From the NCBI RefSeq assembly GCF_000698595.1, contig NZ_JFHC01000004.1, positions 124,001-188,000 on the forward strand: 64,000 bases of DNA. Reading direction: 5' to 3'. The translations under genes and the position numbers were made by a program. Origin of the DNA: Caballeronia glathei (GTDB lineage: Bacteria > Pseudomonadota > Gammaproteobacteria > Burkholderiales > Burkholderiaceae). The notes beneath the pieces are model-generated. The model had not been told where the DNA came from. It saw nothing but the letters and a program-made list of their open reading frames with translations, and made no database searches. This document shows positions 26,638-35,034 of this stretch, piece by piece. Positions within the stretch are counted from its first letter, which is position 1; each line of letters opens with the position of its first letter.

Positions 26638-27777
26638 TCAGCTGAGCCGGAACGGCTGCGCCGGCTCCGAACGGCCGCTGCCCGGGCGAGCCGTGCGCGG
26701 CAGCGTGACGTCGAACACCGTGCCGGCATCGGCGCTCGAACGCACCTGCACGCGGCCGCCGTGCATCTGCGCGATTTCGTGCGTGATGTAGAGCCCGAGG
26801 CCGAGCCCGCCCGATTCGTGCTGCGAACGCCCCGAACGGTACGGCGCGAAGATGGTCGGCAGTACGTCCGCGGGAATCTCGCCCGCGTTCTGCACCGTGA
26901 CGACCACTTCGTGCGGCGCGCCGCCATCGAGCCGGACCTGGATCGCGGAGCCTTCGCGGCCGTGCTGCAGCGCATTTCCGATCAGGTTCGAGAACACCTG
27001 CGAGAGCAGGTCGCCGTCGCCCTGCAGCAGCGTGTCGCCCTCGCGCTGGAGGACGATGCGCCCCTTGCCCACGCGCGCCTCGTATTCGTCGACGATATTC
27101 TTCGCGAGCGTCATCAGATCCACCGAGCGCGGCTGCAGTGTCACGCGGCCGCCACGCAGGCGCGCGAGGTTCAGAAGCTGGTCGACCATGCGCACCATGC
27201 GCATGCCGCTCGACTTGATGCGCGTGCCGATGTTCGCGACGTTCTCGTCCTGCACGAAACGCGACAGATACTCCGCGGACGCGATCACCGCCGAGAGCGG
27301 CGTGCGCAGATCGTGGCCGAGCACGGCCATCAGCATTTCGTTGGCGTCGAGAAGCTGCTGCACGGTGGCGAGTTGCGTCGCGAGCTGCTGCTTCTGACGC
27401 TCGATCTGGATGAACACGTCCACCTTCGAGTTCAGGATGCGCGAATCGAACGGCTTGTAGAGGAAATCCACCGCGCCCGCTTCGTAGCCGCGGAAGGTAC
27501 GGCCCGCGTCCTGCGCGGTTGCCGTGAGGAAGATGATCGGCACGTGCGCGGTGCGCGGGCTGCCGCGCATCAGTTCCGCGAGCTCGAAGCCGTCCATGCC
27601 AGGCATGTTGACATCGAGAATGGCGAGCGCCACTTCGTGCTTCAGCAGCAGTTCGAGCGCAGCCGGGCCCGATTCGGCCTTCAGCACCGACAGATCCGGC
27701 CGCGCGAGCGAGGCTTCGAGCGCGGTGATGTTGTTCCGGATGTCGTCGACGATCAGCACATGAATGGGTTGCGTCAT
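26638..27777 (-). CDS. receiver-histidine kinase fusion protein
   Basis: 379 residues, cytoplasmic. An N-terminal receiver (D55 in LAILDVNMPGMDG, lysine in FLYKPFDSRIL) is joined by a short coiled coil to a HisKA/HATPase kinase with H155 in AVLGHDLRTPLSAV, N-box (FSNLIGNALQHG) and G-box (GGLGLGLYITHE). A receiver in front of a kinase suggests it is switched by an upstream kinase and passes the signal on. It is the last gene of the cheR-cheB-kinase operon; its ATG overlaps the cheB stop (TGATG). No output domain is present. Confidence 0.88.
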   Translation of the reverse strand: MTQPIHVLIVDDIRNNITALEASLARPDLSVLKAESGPAALELLLKHEVALAILDVNMPGMDGFELAELMRGSPRTAHVPIIFLTATAQDAGRTFRGYEAGAVDFLYKPFDSRILNSKVDVFIQIERQKQQLATQLATVQQLLDANEMLMAVLGHDLRTPLSAVIASAEYLSRFVQDENVANIGTRIKSSGMRMVRMVDQLLNLARLRGGRVTLQPRSVDLMTLAKNIVDEYEARVGKGRIVLQREGDTLLQGDGDLLSQVFSNLIGNALQHGREGSAIQVRLDGGAPHEVVVTVQNAGEIPADVLPTIFAPYRSGRSQHESGGLGLGLYITHEIAQMHGGRVQVRSSADAGTVFDVTLPRTARPGSGRSEPAQPFRLS

Positions 27778-28397
27778 CAGTTGGCTCCTTGTGCCTTGCT
27801 GCCGATGCCGGCGAAGAGGCGCGCCGCCATTTCATCGAGTGTCAGAATGTCGTGCGCCGCGCCGTTCGCGATCGCGGCGAGCGGCATCGCCGTCGCGCTC
27901 GCCGTCGCCGGGTCCTGCACCCAGCAGTGGCCGCCCGCCTCGCGGATCGCCTGCGCGCCGCGCGCGCCGTCGTCGTTCGCACCGGAGAGCACGATCGCGA
28001 GCAGTGCGTCGCCGTATGCATACGCGGCCGATTCGAACAGCACGTCCACCGACGGCCGCGAAAAACGCACGGGCGGATCGACCGAGAGCGCGATCGTGCG
28101 ATCCGGCTCGACCAGCATGTGATACCCCGGCGGCGCGATGTAGATCGTGCCTCGCGCGATCTCGTCCTTGTCGTTCGGCTCGATCACGGGCAGCCGGCAG
28201 CGCGCCGCGAAGAGGTTCGGCAAGAGGCTCGGCATGTCCGGCCGCACGTGCACCACGACGAGCACGGCGGGCGCAAAACCGGCGGGCAGGCCGGGGAGCA
28301 GCCGGTTGAGCGCATCGATGCCGCCCGCGGACGCGCCGATCACGATCGCCTCGATCGCGGCCGGCTCGACAATGGCGGGTCCGGGTATGGAACTCAT
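27777..28397 (-). CDS. cheB: CheB-type methylesterase without receiver domain
   Basis: 206 residues, only the esterase domain of CheB. The catalytic serine is S23 in VIGASAGGIDAL, the histidine is in VVHVRPDM, and the aspartate region is SGANDDGARG. CheB removes methyl groups from receptor glutamates or, in other systems, similar carboxyls. The missing receiver means it is not controlled by direct phosphorylation, unlike chemotaxis CheB. It lies 2 nt after cheR and 1 bp before the receiver-kinase gene, in a methylation/demethylation pair with no chemoreceptor or CheA nearby, so the target is unknown. Confidence 0.88.
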   Translation of the reverse strand: MSSIPGPAIVEPAAIEAIVIGASAGGIDALNRLLPGLPAGFAPAVLVVVHVRPDMPSLLPNLFAARCRLPVIEPNDKDEIARGTIYIAPPGYHMLVEPDRTIALSVDPPVRFSRPSVDVLFESAAYAYGDALLAIVLSGANDDGARGAQAIREAGGHCWVQDPATASATAMPLAAIANGAAHDILTLDEMAARLFAGIGSKAQGAN

Positions 28398-28399
28398 CG

Positions 28400-29236
28400 C
28401 TACACCTTCTGATAGAGACGTTCGCGCGGATTGAAGTCCGCGAAGCTGTCGGCGTGTTTCGAAAAGCGCAGGCTCTCCTTGCTGCCGAGCCCGAGAAAGC
28501 CGCGCCGCACGAGCGAGTCGCTGAAGAGCCCGAGCGCGCGGTCCTGCAGGGCACGGTCGAAGTAGATCAGCACGTTGCGGCACGACACCAGATGCGCTTC
28601 GAGAAACACGCTGTCGGTGGCGAGGCTGTGATCCGCGAACACCACGCGCGACTTGAGCGTCTGCGAGAACTTGGCGGCGCCGTAAGCCGCGTGATAGTAG
28701 TCGGACAACGAGCGCTTGCCGCCTGCCGCCAGATAGTTCTGGCTGAAGCTCGCCAGGCGTTCGAGCGAATAGATGCCGTTCTCGGCCTGGCGCAGCGCGT
28801 CGGCGTTGATGTCGGTTGCGTAGAGCACCGTGCGATCGGCGATCTTTTCTTCGGCGAACAGCACAGCGAGCGACCACAGTTCCTCGCCGCTGCTGCATCC
28901 GGCGACCCACACCTTGATCGACGGATATGTCTGCAGAATCGGCACGATTTCCTCGCGGATTGCGCGGAAGTACTGCGGATCGCGGAACATTTCGCTCACC
29001 TGTACCGTGAGGTACTGGAACAGGCGCGCAAAGAGCGCCGGATCGCGCAGGATGCGCTCCTGCAGTTGCGAGAGCGTCGCGAAGCCGAGATCGCTGAGCG
29101 CCTGCGTGAGCCGGCGCCGCAGCGAGCTTACCGAGTAATGCCGGAAGTCGTGCTGGTATCTAAGGTAGATCGCTTCCAGCACGAGCTTCAGTTCGATGTC
29201 GAACGCGGCCTCGTCGGGGGGGGTTCGTACGTTCAT
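28400..29236 (-). CDS. cheR: CheR-type protein methyltransferase
   Basis: 278 residues: helical N-terminal domain, then a Rossmann methyltransferase domain with VWVAGCSSGEELWSLAVLF (SAM-binding loop), YATDINADALRQAENG and CRNVLIYFD. This is a complete CheR core without TPR extension. It would methylate glutamates of a signalling partner using SAM. The start ATG at 29236 lies directly beside the inverted-repeat element. Together with the receiver-less cheB and the receiver-kinase that follow, it makes a compact CheR/CheB-two-component module, possibly working with the hybrid kinase at 29979. Confidence 0.9.
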   Translation of the reverse strand: MNVRTPPDEAAFDIELKLVLEAIYLRYQHDFRHYSVSSLRRRLTQALSDLGFATLSQLQERILRDPALFARLFQYLTVQVSEMFRDPQYFRAIREEIVPILQTYPSIKVWVAGCSSGEELWSLAVLFAEEKIADRTVLYATDINADALRQAENGIYSLERLASFSQNYLAAGGKRSLSDYYHAAYGAAKFSQTLKSRVVFADHSLATDSVFLEAHLVSCRNVLIYFDRALQDRALGLFSDSLVRRGFLGLGSKESLRFSKHADSFADFNPRERLYQKV

Positions 29237-29285
29237 TTGCTTTTTGCTGGCGCTTGGATTAATCGTGGGCGGGTGGGTGGGTTGG

Positions 29286-29947
29286 GTTTACACCGTTTGA
29301 TGCGCTTCGGCCTCTATGAAATTTGCTTGGTTCGCGGTCTATTAGCTCGCCCCTGTGCGGGGCGGCAGTCACTTTCTTTGCTGCTGCAAAGAAAGTAACC
29401 AAAGAAAGCAGCCGTTTCGCCCGCAATTCCTTTTGATCCCACCCACCAAGCTGGCACAGCCCCTAAGTGTCACCCCCACAAAACCACCCGGCTTGGCCCG
29501 CGGACCCACTGAGACAACGCACCCTCCAACTAAGCGGTAAGCACTTCGTTCCGCTCCCTCCTCGCTGCGCTCGGACTTCGGGTACATCACAAACCAGCGC
29601 TTCGCTCCAGTCTCGCGTTTAGCAACGCGCCACCGATTGCACCTGTCGTCAGAGCGAAGCGAAGACGGATGAATGACTGCCTTACCACTTCGTTCGAGGG
29701 TGCGGGGGCGCGGTGGGTCCGCGGACCTGTCCGCTCGACGGACCGAGGTGGACACTCCTGCGGTCGGGCCACTCTGAAAAACTCGAACGTGGTCACGTCC
29801 TAACGCCGCTGAGCCCATAGCTGCTTTCTTTGGTTACTTTCTTTGCAGCAGCAAAGAAAGTGACTGCCGCCCCGCACAGGGGCGAAGCTAATAAACCAAT
29901 AGCAAAGCAAGTTTCATAGGAGCGCAAGCGTATCAAACGGTGTAAAC
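29286..29947. repeat. large imperfect palindrome with hairpin-bearing arms
   Basis: Two 128 bp arms (29286-29413 and 29820-29947) are inverted copies: both contain GTTTACACCGTTTGAT, TATTAGCT, then the stretch from CGCCCCTGTGCGGGGCG to AAAGAAAGCAGC, almost identical over about 65 bp. Inside each arm are two hairpins: CGCCCC-tgtgc-GGGGCG, and ACTTTCTTTGC-tgct-GCAAAGAAAGT (29371-29396; copy at 29836-29861). A second, weaker inverted pair lies inside (CGCGGACCCAC with CGCACCCTC near 29498-29525, complement near 29695-29724). The whole looks like two diverged tail-to-tail copies of a roughly 330 bp unit. No protein gene or transposase is in it. Confidence 0.85.
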
Positions 29948-29978
29948 AGCCCGTCCCCACAAGTGCGAGCAAAAAAAA

Positions 29979-32900
29979 TCAGCGCTGCCGCAACCAAACC
30001 CGACATAAAGAAACAAGCTTGTCCACATCGATCGGCTTCGAAATATAGTCATCGGCGCCGGCCTCGAGACACTTCTGCCGATCCGAAGGCATTGCCTTCG
30101 CCGTCAGCGCGATGATCGGAAGCCGCGCATGCTCGGGCCGCTTGCGAATCTCCACCATCGCCGTAAGTCCGTCCATCTCCGGCATCATCACGTCCATCAG
30201 CACGAGATCGACGTCCGGATGGCGAGCGAGAGAATCGAGCGCCTCCCGTCCGTTGCGCGCGATCTCGAGCTTCGCCCCGAGCGGCTCGATCACATGCGAC
30301 AGCGCGAAGATGTTGCGCACATCGTCCTCGGCGAGAAGAATCGTGCGGCCCTCGAACACGTCGTCGCGCTGGCGCGCCGCGCGCAGCATGCGCTGCTGCT
30401 CCGGCGGCAACGCGCTCTCGACGCTGTGCAGAAAAAGCGTCACTTCGTCGAGCAGCCGCTCCGGCGACTTCGCCCCCTTGATGATGATCGATTTCGAATA
30501 GCGCCGCAGACGCTGCTCCTCCTCCTGCGACAGCATCCTTCCGGTATAGACGATCACCGGCGGCGACGCGTGCTCGCCGCCCGTCGACACCCGCTCGAGC
30601 AATTCGTATCCCGAGCCGTCGGGCAGCGCGAGATCCATCACGATGCAGTCGAACGTGGCACGCGACATTTCATCCAGCGCGCCCGCGATCGTGCCCGCCT
30701 CGACGATCTCCACCGTCTCGCTCGCAAGCAGGGCGTGGATGCTCTCGCGCAGCACGGGGTCGTCCTCGACCACCAGCACCCGCCGCATGCCCTGCGCCGA
30801 ACGCGCTTCGAGCTTGCGGATCGCGCCGGCCAGCGTCTCGCGCGCGCTCGGCTTGAGCGTGTAGCCGATCGCGCCGAGATGCAGCGCGACGTCGGCATGA
30901 TCGGTCGACGACACGATGTGGATCGGAATGTGACGCGTGAGCGGGTCATGCTTCAGCCATTCGAGCACCGTCAGGCCCGACTGGTCCGGCAAGCCGATGT
31001 CGAGCAGGATGCCGTTCGGCTGAAGGTCGCGGGCAAGTTCGACGCCCTGCGTGGCCGTCGTCGCATGCACGAAGTCGAAGTCGAGTTCGTGCGCGAGATC
31101 GTAGAGGATATGAGCGAACGGCACGTCGTCCTCGATCGCCAGAATCAGGCGGTTCGGGCGCTTGCGCTCGATACGGTCGTCGGCGATCGGCGGCGGCACG
31201 GGCATGTTCGGCGCGGGCGGCACGGATCGCGCGGGCGGCGCGGAAGACGTCGTAACCGGTACTTGCGGTGCCTGCCGTACTTGCCGCGCGGCGGCCGCCG
31301 GCGCGGGCGTCTGCCCGGCGGCGGGCCGCGCCTCGCTCGCGCGGCCGGTCACGTCGATGTTCGACGTGACGGTGCCTTCGCGCGCGGCGAGCGGCAGCGT
31401 CACCGAAAACACGCTGCCCTTGCCGACTTCGCTCGACACGCTCACCGAGCCGCCCAGCAGCCGCGAGAATTCGCGCGAGATCGAAAGGCCGAGGCCGCTG
31501 CCGCCGTATTTGCGGCTCGTCGTGCCGTCGGCCTGCTGGAAAGCCTGGAAGATCAGGTCCTGCTTGTCGGGCGCGATGCCGATGCCGGTGTCGCGCACAT
31601 CGAAGCGCAGCGCGTGCTCGCCCGCCGTCTGCACCGCCACCGTCACCCGCCCGCGCTCCGTGAACTTGAACGCATTCGACACCAGATTGCGCAGCACCTG
31701 CAGCAAACGCTGGTTGTCGGTGACGAAATACTGCGGCACGCCCTCACCATGCTCGGTGACGAGTTCCACACCCTTGCTCTGCGCGACCGGCATGAACGAC
31801 TGCCGCAGCGACTGCAGGACCGAATCGACGGCGACCGGTGCGAACTGCACGTCCATTTGTCCGGCCTCGACCTTCGACAGATCCAGAATGTCGTTGATCA
31901 GTGCGAGCAGGTCGCTGTTCGACGAATGAATGGTCGCGGCATAGCGCACCTGTTCATCGGTGAGATTGCCGTGCTTGTTGTCCTGCAGGAGCTTGGCGAG
32001 GATCAGCGAGCTGTTGAGCGGCGTGCGCAGTTCGTGCGACATGTTCGCGAGGAACTCCGACTTGTACTGGCTCGCGCGTTCGAGCGACAGCGCGTTCGCC
32101 GCGAGTTCCTGCTGCGCGCGCAGCAATTCCGCCTTCTGGCGCTCGAGGTTCTGCGTGTGCTCCTCGAGCTGCACGTTGGTCTGCTCGAGCTCGGCCTGCT
32201 GCGTTTCGAGCCGCGCCTGCGAATCCATCAGCGCGCGGCCGCGCTCCTCCAGCTCCTCGTTCGACACGCGCAGCTCCTCCTGCTGCACCTGCAATTCCTC
32301 GCTCTGACGCTGCGTCTCTTCGAGCAGTTCGACGAGCCGGGTCCGGTAGCGCGCCGAGCGCAGCGCCATGCCCATGCCTTCGGAGGCGATGTCGAGCAGT
32401 TCGCGCGTGTCGTCGAAACGCCCCTCGCCGCCGACGAAGCCCACCTCGATCGCGCCCGCCAGATCGCCGTCCGCGAAGAGCGGCGCGATCACGACCTTCG
32501 ACGCCACCGCCGAGCCGAGCGCCGACCCGGCTTTCAGATAGTGCGCCGGAGCGTCGCGCAGCTGGATCGGGCGCTTGTCCGCCAGCACTTGCCCGACGAG
32601 CCCCTCGCCCTCGCGGATCACGCGCGGCGCGACGTCTTCGCCGGGCAGCGCCCAGCTCGCGATGCGCGCGAACGCGTCGCCTTCGAGCGCGTAGACCACG
32701 CCGACTTTCGCGCTCACGTAGGGCACGAGTGAACGCAGGATGCTCGCGCCGATCGAAGCAGGCGACTGTTCGCCGCGCATCTGCAGGCCGATCTGCGCGA
32801 CGCCCTGTTGCAGCCACGCGTTCCGTTGTACGTTCAGCCGCGATTTGATATACAGATGCGCCACGCCCGCGAGCACGAGCAGGACGAAAATGCCCATCGC

Positions 32901-33170
32901 CCGGTTGACCTGGAGCACGTCCTGGTTCACTGCGGAATCGGCGTTCGACAGGAAGTAGCCCGCAATCATCAGTATCGACGCCGTGACCGCCGTGACGACC
33001 GGAACGGCGGGCCGGTCGACCCAGAGGCAGAGCACCACCGGCAGCACGTAGAAGATCCAGATCGCAAGGCGCATCGGCTGCAGCACGTCGACGGCGAACA
33101 CGGTGGCAAGCGAGATCGCGATGGCGAAGTACAGCCACGTGGAGAGATTCCGGGAGTCTTCTCTGGGCAT
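29979..33170 (-). CDS. hybrid sensor kinase with GAF domain and three receivers
   Basis: 1063 residues. Four or more N-terminal membrane helices (about 10-30, 34-52, 57-75, 90-108), a GAF domain (about 118-275), a long coiled coil (276-368; repeated QxEEL units), then the kinase with H379 in FLANMSHELRTPLNSSL and G-boxes (DTGIGI, GGSGLGLSISRE). After a proline-rich linker follow three receivers: with GILLDIGLPDQSG, CIVMDLALPDGSG and LVLMDVMMPEMDG. The last is canonical and ends the protein. The start at ATG 33170 was preferred over a TTG 10 codons upstream. It is separated from the cheR-cheB-kinase operon only by the palindrome and could act as its upstream kinase. Confidence 0.88.
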   Translation of the reverse strand: MPREDSRNLSTWLYFAIAISLATVFAVDVLQPMRLAIWIFYVLPVVLCLWVDRPAVPVVTAVTASILMIAGYFLSNADSAVNQDVLQVNRAMGIFVLLVLAGVAHLYIKSRLNVQRNAWLQQGVAQIGLQMRGEQSPASIGASILRSLVPYVSAKVGVVYALEGDAFARIASWALPGEDVAPRVIREGEGLVGQVLADKRPIQLRDAPAHYLKAGSALGSAVASKVVIAPLFADGDLAGAIEVGFVGGEGRFDDTRELLDIASEGMGMALRSARYRTRLVELLEETQRQSEELQVQQEELRVSNEELEERGRALMDSQARLETQQAELEQTNVQLEEHTQNLERQKAELLRAQQELAANALSLERASQYKSEFLANMSHELRTPLNSSLILAKLLQDNKHGNLTDEQVRYAATIHSSNSDLLALINDILDLSKVEAGQMDVQFAPVAVDSVLQSLRQSFMPVAQSKGVELVTEHGEGVPQYFVTDNQRLLQVLRNLVSNAFKFTERGRVTVAVQTAGEHALRFDVRDTGIGIAPDKQDLIFQAFQQADGTTSRKYGGSGLGLSISREFSRLLGGSVSVSSEVGKGSVFSVTLPLAAREGTVTSNIDVTGRASEARPAAGQTPAPAAAARQVRQAPQVPVTTSSAPPARSVPPAPNMPVPPPIADDRIERKRPNRLILAIEDDVPFAHILYDLAHELDFDFVHATTATQGVELARDLQPNGILLDIGLPDQSGLTVLEWLKHDPLTRHIPIHIVSSTDHADVALHLGAIGYTLKPSARETLAGAIRKLEARSAQGMRRVLVVEDDPVLRESIHALLASETVEIVEAGTIAGALDEMSRATFDCIVMDLALPDGSGYELLERVSTGGEHASPPVIVYTGRMLSQEEEQRLRRYSKSIIIKGAKSPERLLDEVTLFLHSVESALPPEQQRMLRAARQRDDVFEGRTILLAEDDVRNIFALSHVIEPLGAKLEIARNGREALDSLARHPDVDLVLMDVMMPEMDGLTAMVEIRKRPEHARLPIIALTAKAMPSDRQKCLEAGADDYISKPIDVDKLVSLCRVWLRQR

Positions 33171-33340
33171 TTGCGGATGTCTTTTGTTGGAATTTCGCAA
33201 GCCGCGCGAGCGCGGCAGGCACGGACCTTAGCACGACCCGCAAGTCCTTGTCACACATAGGTTAGCGGCCGGTTCAAGCCGCGCTTCGCGCGAGGCACAA
33301 GTTACCCGCGGCGACCCCGCAAGGCGTAAAAGAGGAAAAA

Positions 33341-34351
33341 ATGACTGATTTTTCAAGTGGCCGGGTGCTCGTCACCGGGGCATCCGGTTTCGTCGGATCG
33401 GCGGTGGCGCGCATCGCGCTGGAACGCGGCTTCGACGTGCGCCTGCTCATGCGCGCGACGAGTTCACGCCGCAACATCGAGGCGCTCGACGCCGAAGTCG
33501 TGATCGGCGACATGCGCGACGAAGCGTCGATGCGCGCGGCGCTCAAGGGCGTGCGATTCCTGTTCCACGTCGCCGCCGACTACCGCATCTGGGCGCCGGA
33601 CCCCGGCGAGATCGAGCGCTCGAACCTGCAGGGCACCGAGGCGACGATGCGCGCGGCGCTCGCCGAGGGCGTCGAGCGGATCGTCTACACGAGCAGCGTC
33701 GCCACGCTGAAGGTGACGAGCGCGGGCACGGTGGTCGACGAGACGAAGCCCGCCGATCCCGCCCAGACCATCGGCGCCTACAAGCGCAGCAAGGTGCTGG
33801 CCGAGCGTGCCGTCGAGCGGATGGTGGCGAACGACCGGCTGCCCGCGGTCATCGTGAATCCGTCGACGCCGATCGGACCGCGCGACGTCAAGCCGACGCC
33901 GACGGGGCGCATCATCGTCGAGGCGGCGACGGGCAAGATCCCGGCGTTCGTCGATACGGGCCTCAACCTGGTGCACGTCGACGACGTCGCCGCCGGCCAT
34001 TTCCTCGCGCTCGAACGCGGCGCGATCGGCGAGCGCTACATCCTCGGCGGCGAGAACCTGCCGCTGCAGCAGATGCTCGCCGACATCGCCCTGCTGAGCG
34101 GCCGCAAGCCGCCCACCATCCGTCTTCCGCGCGGCCCGCTCTACCCGCTCGCGATCGGCGCGGAGTGGTTCGCGAAGTTCAGCGGACGCGAGCCGTTCGT
34201 CACCGTCGATGCCTTGCGGATGTCGAAGAACAAGATGTACTTCACCTCCGCGAAGGCCGAGCGGGAACTCGGGTACCGGGCGCGGCCGTATCGCGAGGGA
34301 CTGCGCGATGCGCTCGACTGGTTCCGTGCCAACGGGTACCTGACGAAGTAG
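33341..34351 (+). CDS. hpnA: hopanoid-associated sugar epimerase/reductase HpnA
   Basis: 336 residues. Extended short-chain dehydrogenase with NAD(P) fingerprint GASGFVGS (13-20), the catalytic YKRSK motif and IVYTSSVATLK. The best family match is HpnA, the NAD-dependent epimerase/dihydroflavonol-reductase-like protein that accompanies hopanoid genes; its substrate is not established. GAGGAAAAA precedes the ATG. It opens the hopanoid region of this window and stands about 90 bp or more from the hybrid kinase, which is transcribed divergently. Confidence 0.88.
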   Translation: MTDFSSGRVLVTGASGFVGSAVARIALERGFDVRLLMRATSSRRNIEALDAEVVIGDMRDEASMRAALKGVRFLFHVAADYRIWAPDPGEIERSNLQGTEATMRAALAEGVERIVYTSSVATLKVTSAGTVVDETKPADPAQTIGAYKRSKVLAERAVERMVANDRLPAVIVNPSTPIGPRDVKPTPTGRIIVEAATGKIPAFVDTGLNLVHVDDVAAGHFLALERGAIGERYILGGENLPLQQMLADIALLSGRKPPTIRLPRGPLYPLAIGAEWFAKFSGREPFVTVDALRMSKNKMYFTSAKAERELGYRARPYREGLRDALDWFRANGYLTK

Positions 34352-34481
34352 CGGCCGTGCACTGACGATTCAGCGCCCTGCACGCATTTTGTTACAACGT
34401 GTGCGGGCGACGCCGGAGTGCAGCGGGTAAAATCGCGGCCTCGATGCAAGGCGAGCAAGACGCAAGACACAGGGCAACCGC

Positions 34482-34961
34482 ATGAACCTACAAGACCAGC
34501 TTGGCGCGCTGGAGTTGAGCCTCGACGAGCTCCTCCACGCCGCGCCCGAAAACGTGAGCGCCGGATCCGCCGCGGCCCCGGATGCAAGCGGCGACGCAAC
34601 GCAGCCGTCCGCTCAGGCGGCCGCGCCCGAGGACGAAAAGCCCATGCTGAACGTATCGCGTCCCGGGCGCGACGCGATCGAAATGACGATCGGCGGGAAA
34701 TCGGTGCTGCTCAATCCGCAGGGCGTGTCGCAGCTGATCGAGGAATTGTCGAATGCGCGGGCGTCGATGACGGCGGAACAGCCGGGCGGCCTGCCGCCGG
34801 GCTGGCGCTTCGCCGCGACGCGCAACCCGATGATGGCGACGCAGAAGCAATCGAACGGCGACCGCCTGCTCGTGCTGCGCCATACCGGGCACGGATGGGT
34901 GCCGTTCACGTTCTCGCCCGACACGGTGATCGAGATGTACGCGATGCTCACGCAGCGCTAG
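34482..34961 (+). CDS. hypothetical protein in the hopanoid region
   Basis: 159 residues, without signal peptide or membrane helix. A variable, alanine/glutamate-rich first third (starting MNLQDQLGALELSLDELLHA) is followed by a compact C-terminal domain: IEMTIGGKSVLLNPQGVSQLI, GGLPPGWRFAATRNPMMAT and RLLVLRHTGHGWVPFTFSPD. A -10-like TAAAAT lies at 34428-34433, 49 bp before the ATG. I recognise no family; position between hpnA and hpnB suggests but does not prove a role in hopanoid or envelope biology. Confidence 0.65.
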   Translation: MNLQDQLGALELSLDELLHAAPENVSAGSAAAPDASGDATQPSAQAAAPEDEKPMLNVSRPGRDAIEMTIGGKSVLLNPQGVSQLIEELSNARASMTAEQPGGLPPGWRFAATRNPMMATQKQSNGDRLLVLRHTGHGWVPFTFSPDTVIEMYAMLTQR

Positions 34962-35034
34962 ATGAACTGCGCGAGCTGCGCGAACTGAACGGCTGAGTCT
35001 CGTTCGAAACCCGGCCGTTCAGGAACCCGCCGTC

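Noticed and set aside
29371..29396. Hairpin in the palindrome arm as a terminator
   Set aside because: The 11 bp stem is perfect but no T-run follows on either strand, so it is described as part of the repeat only.
29355..29540. ORF inside the left part of the palindrome
   Set aside because: Runs through the inverted-repeat arm and its hairpins; frames of this kind are by-products of the repeat and have no protein character.
29369..29818. 149-codon minus-strand ORF across the palindrome
   Set aside because: Begins and ends in the repeat arms; sequence such as LSLQQQRK is a translation of the hairpin. No start signal.
30129..32732. 867-codon plus-strand ORF
   Set aside because: Antisense to the triple-receiver kinase; composition dominated by Arg, His and Ala.
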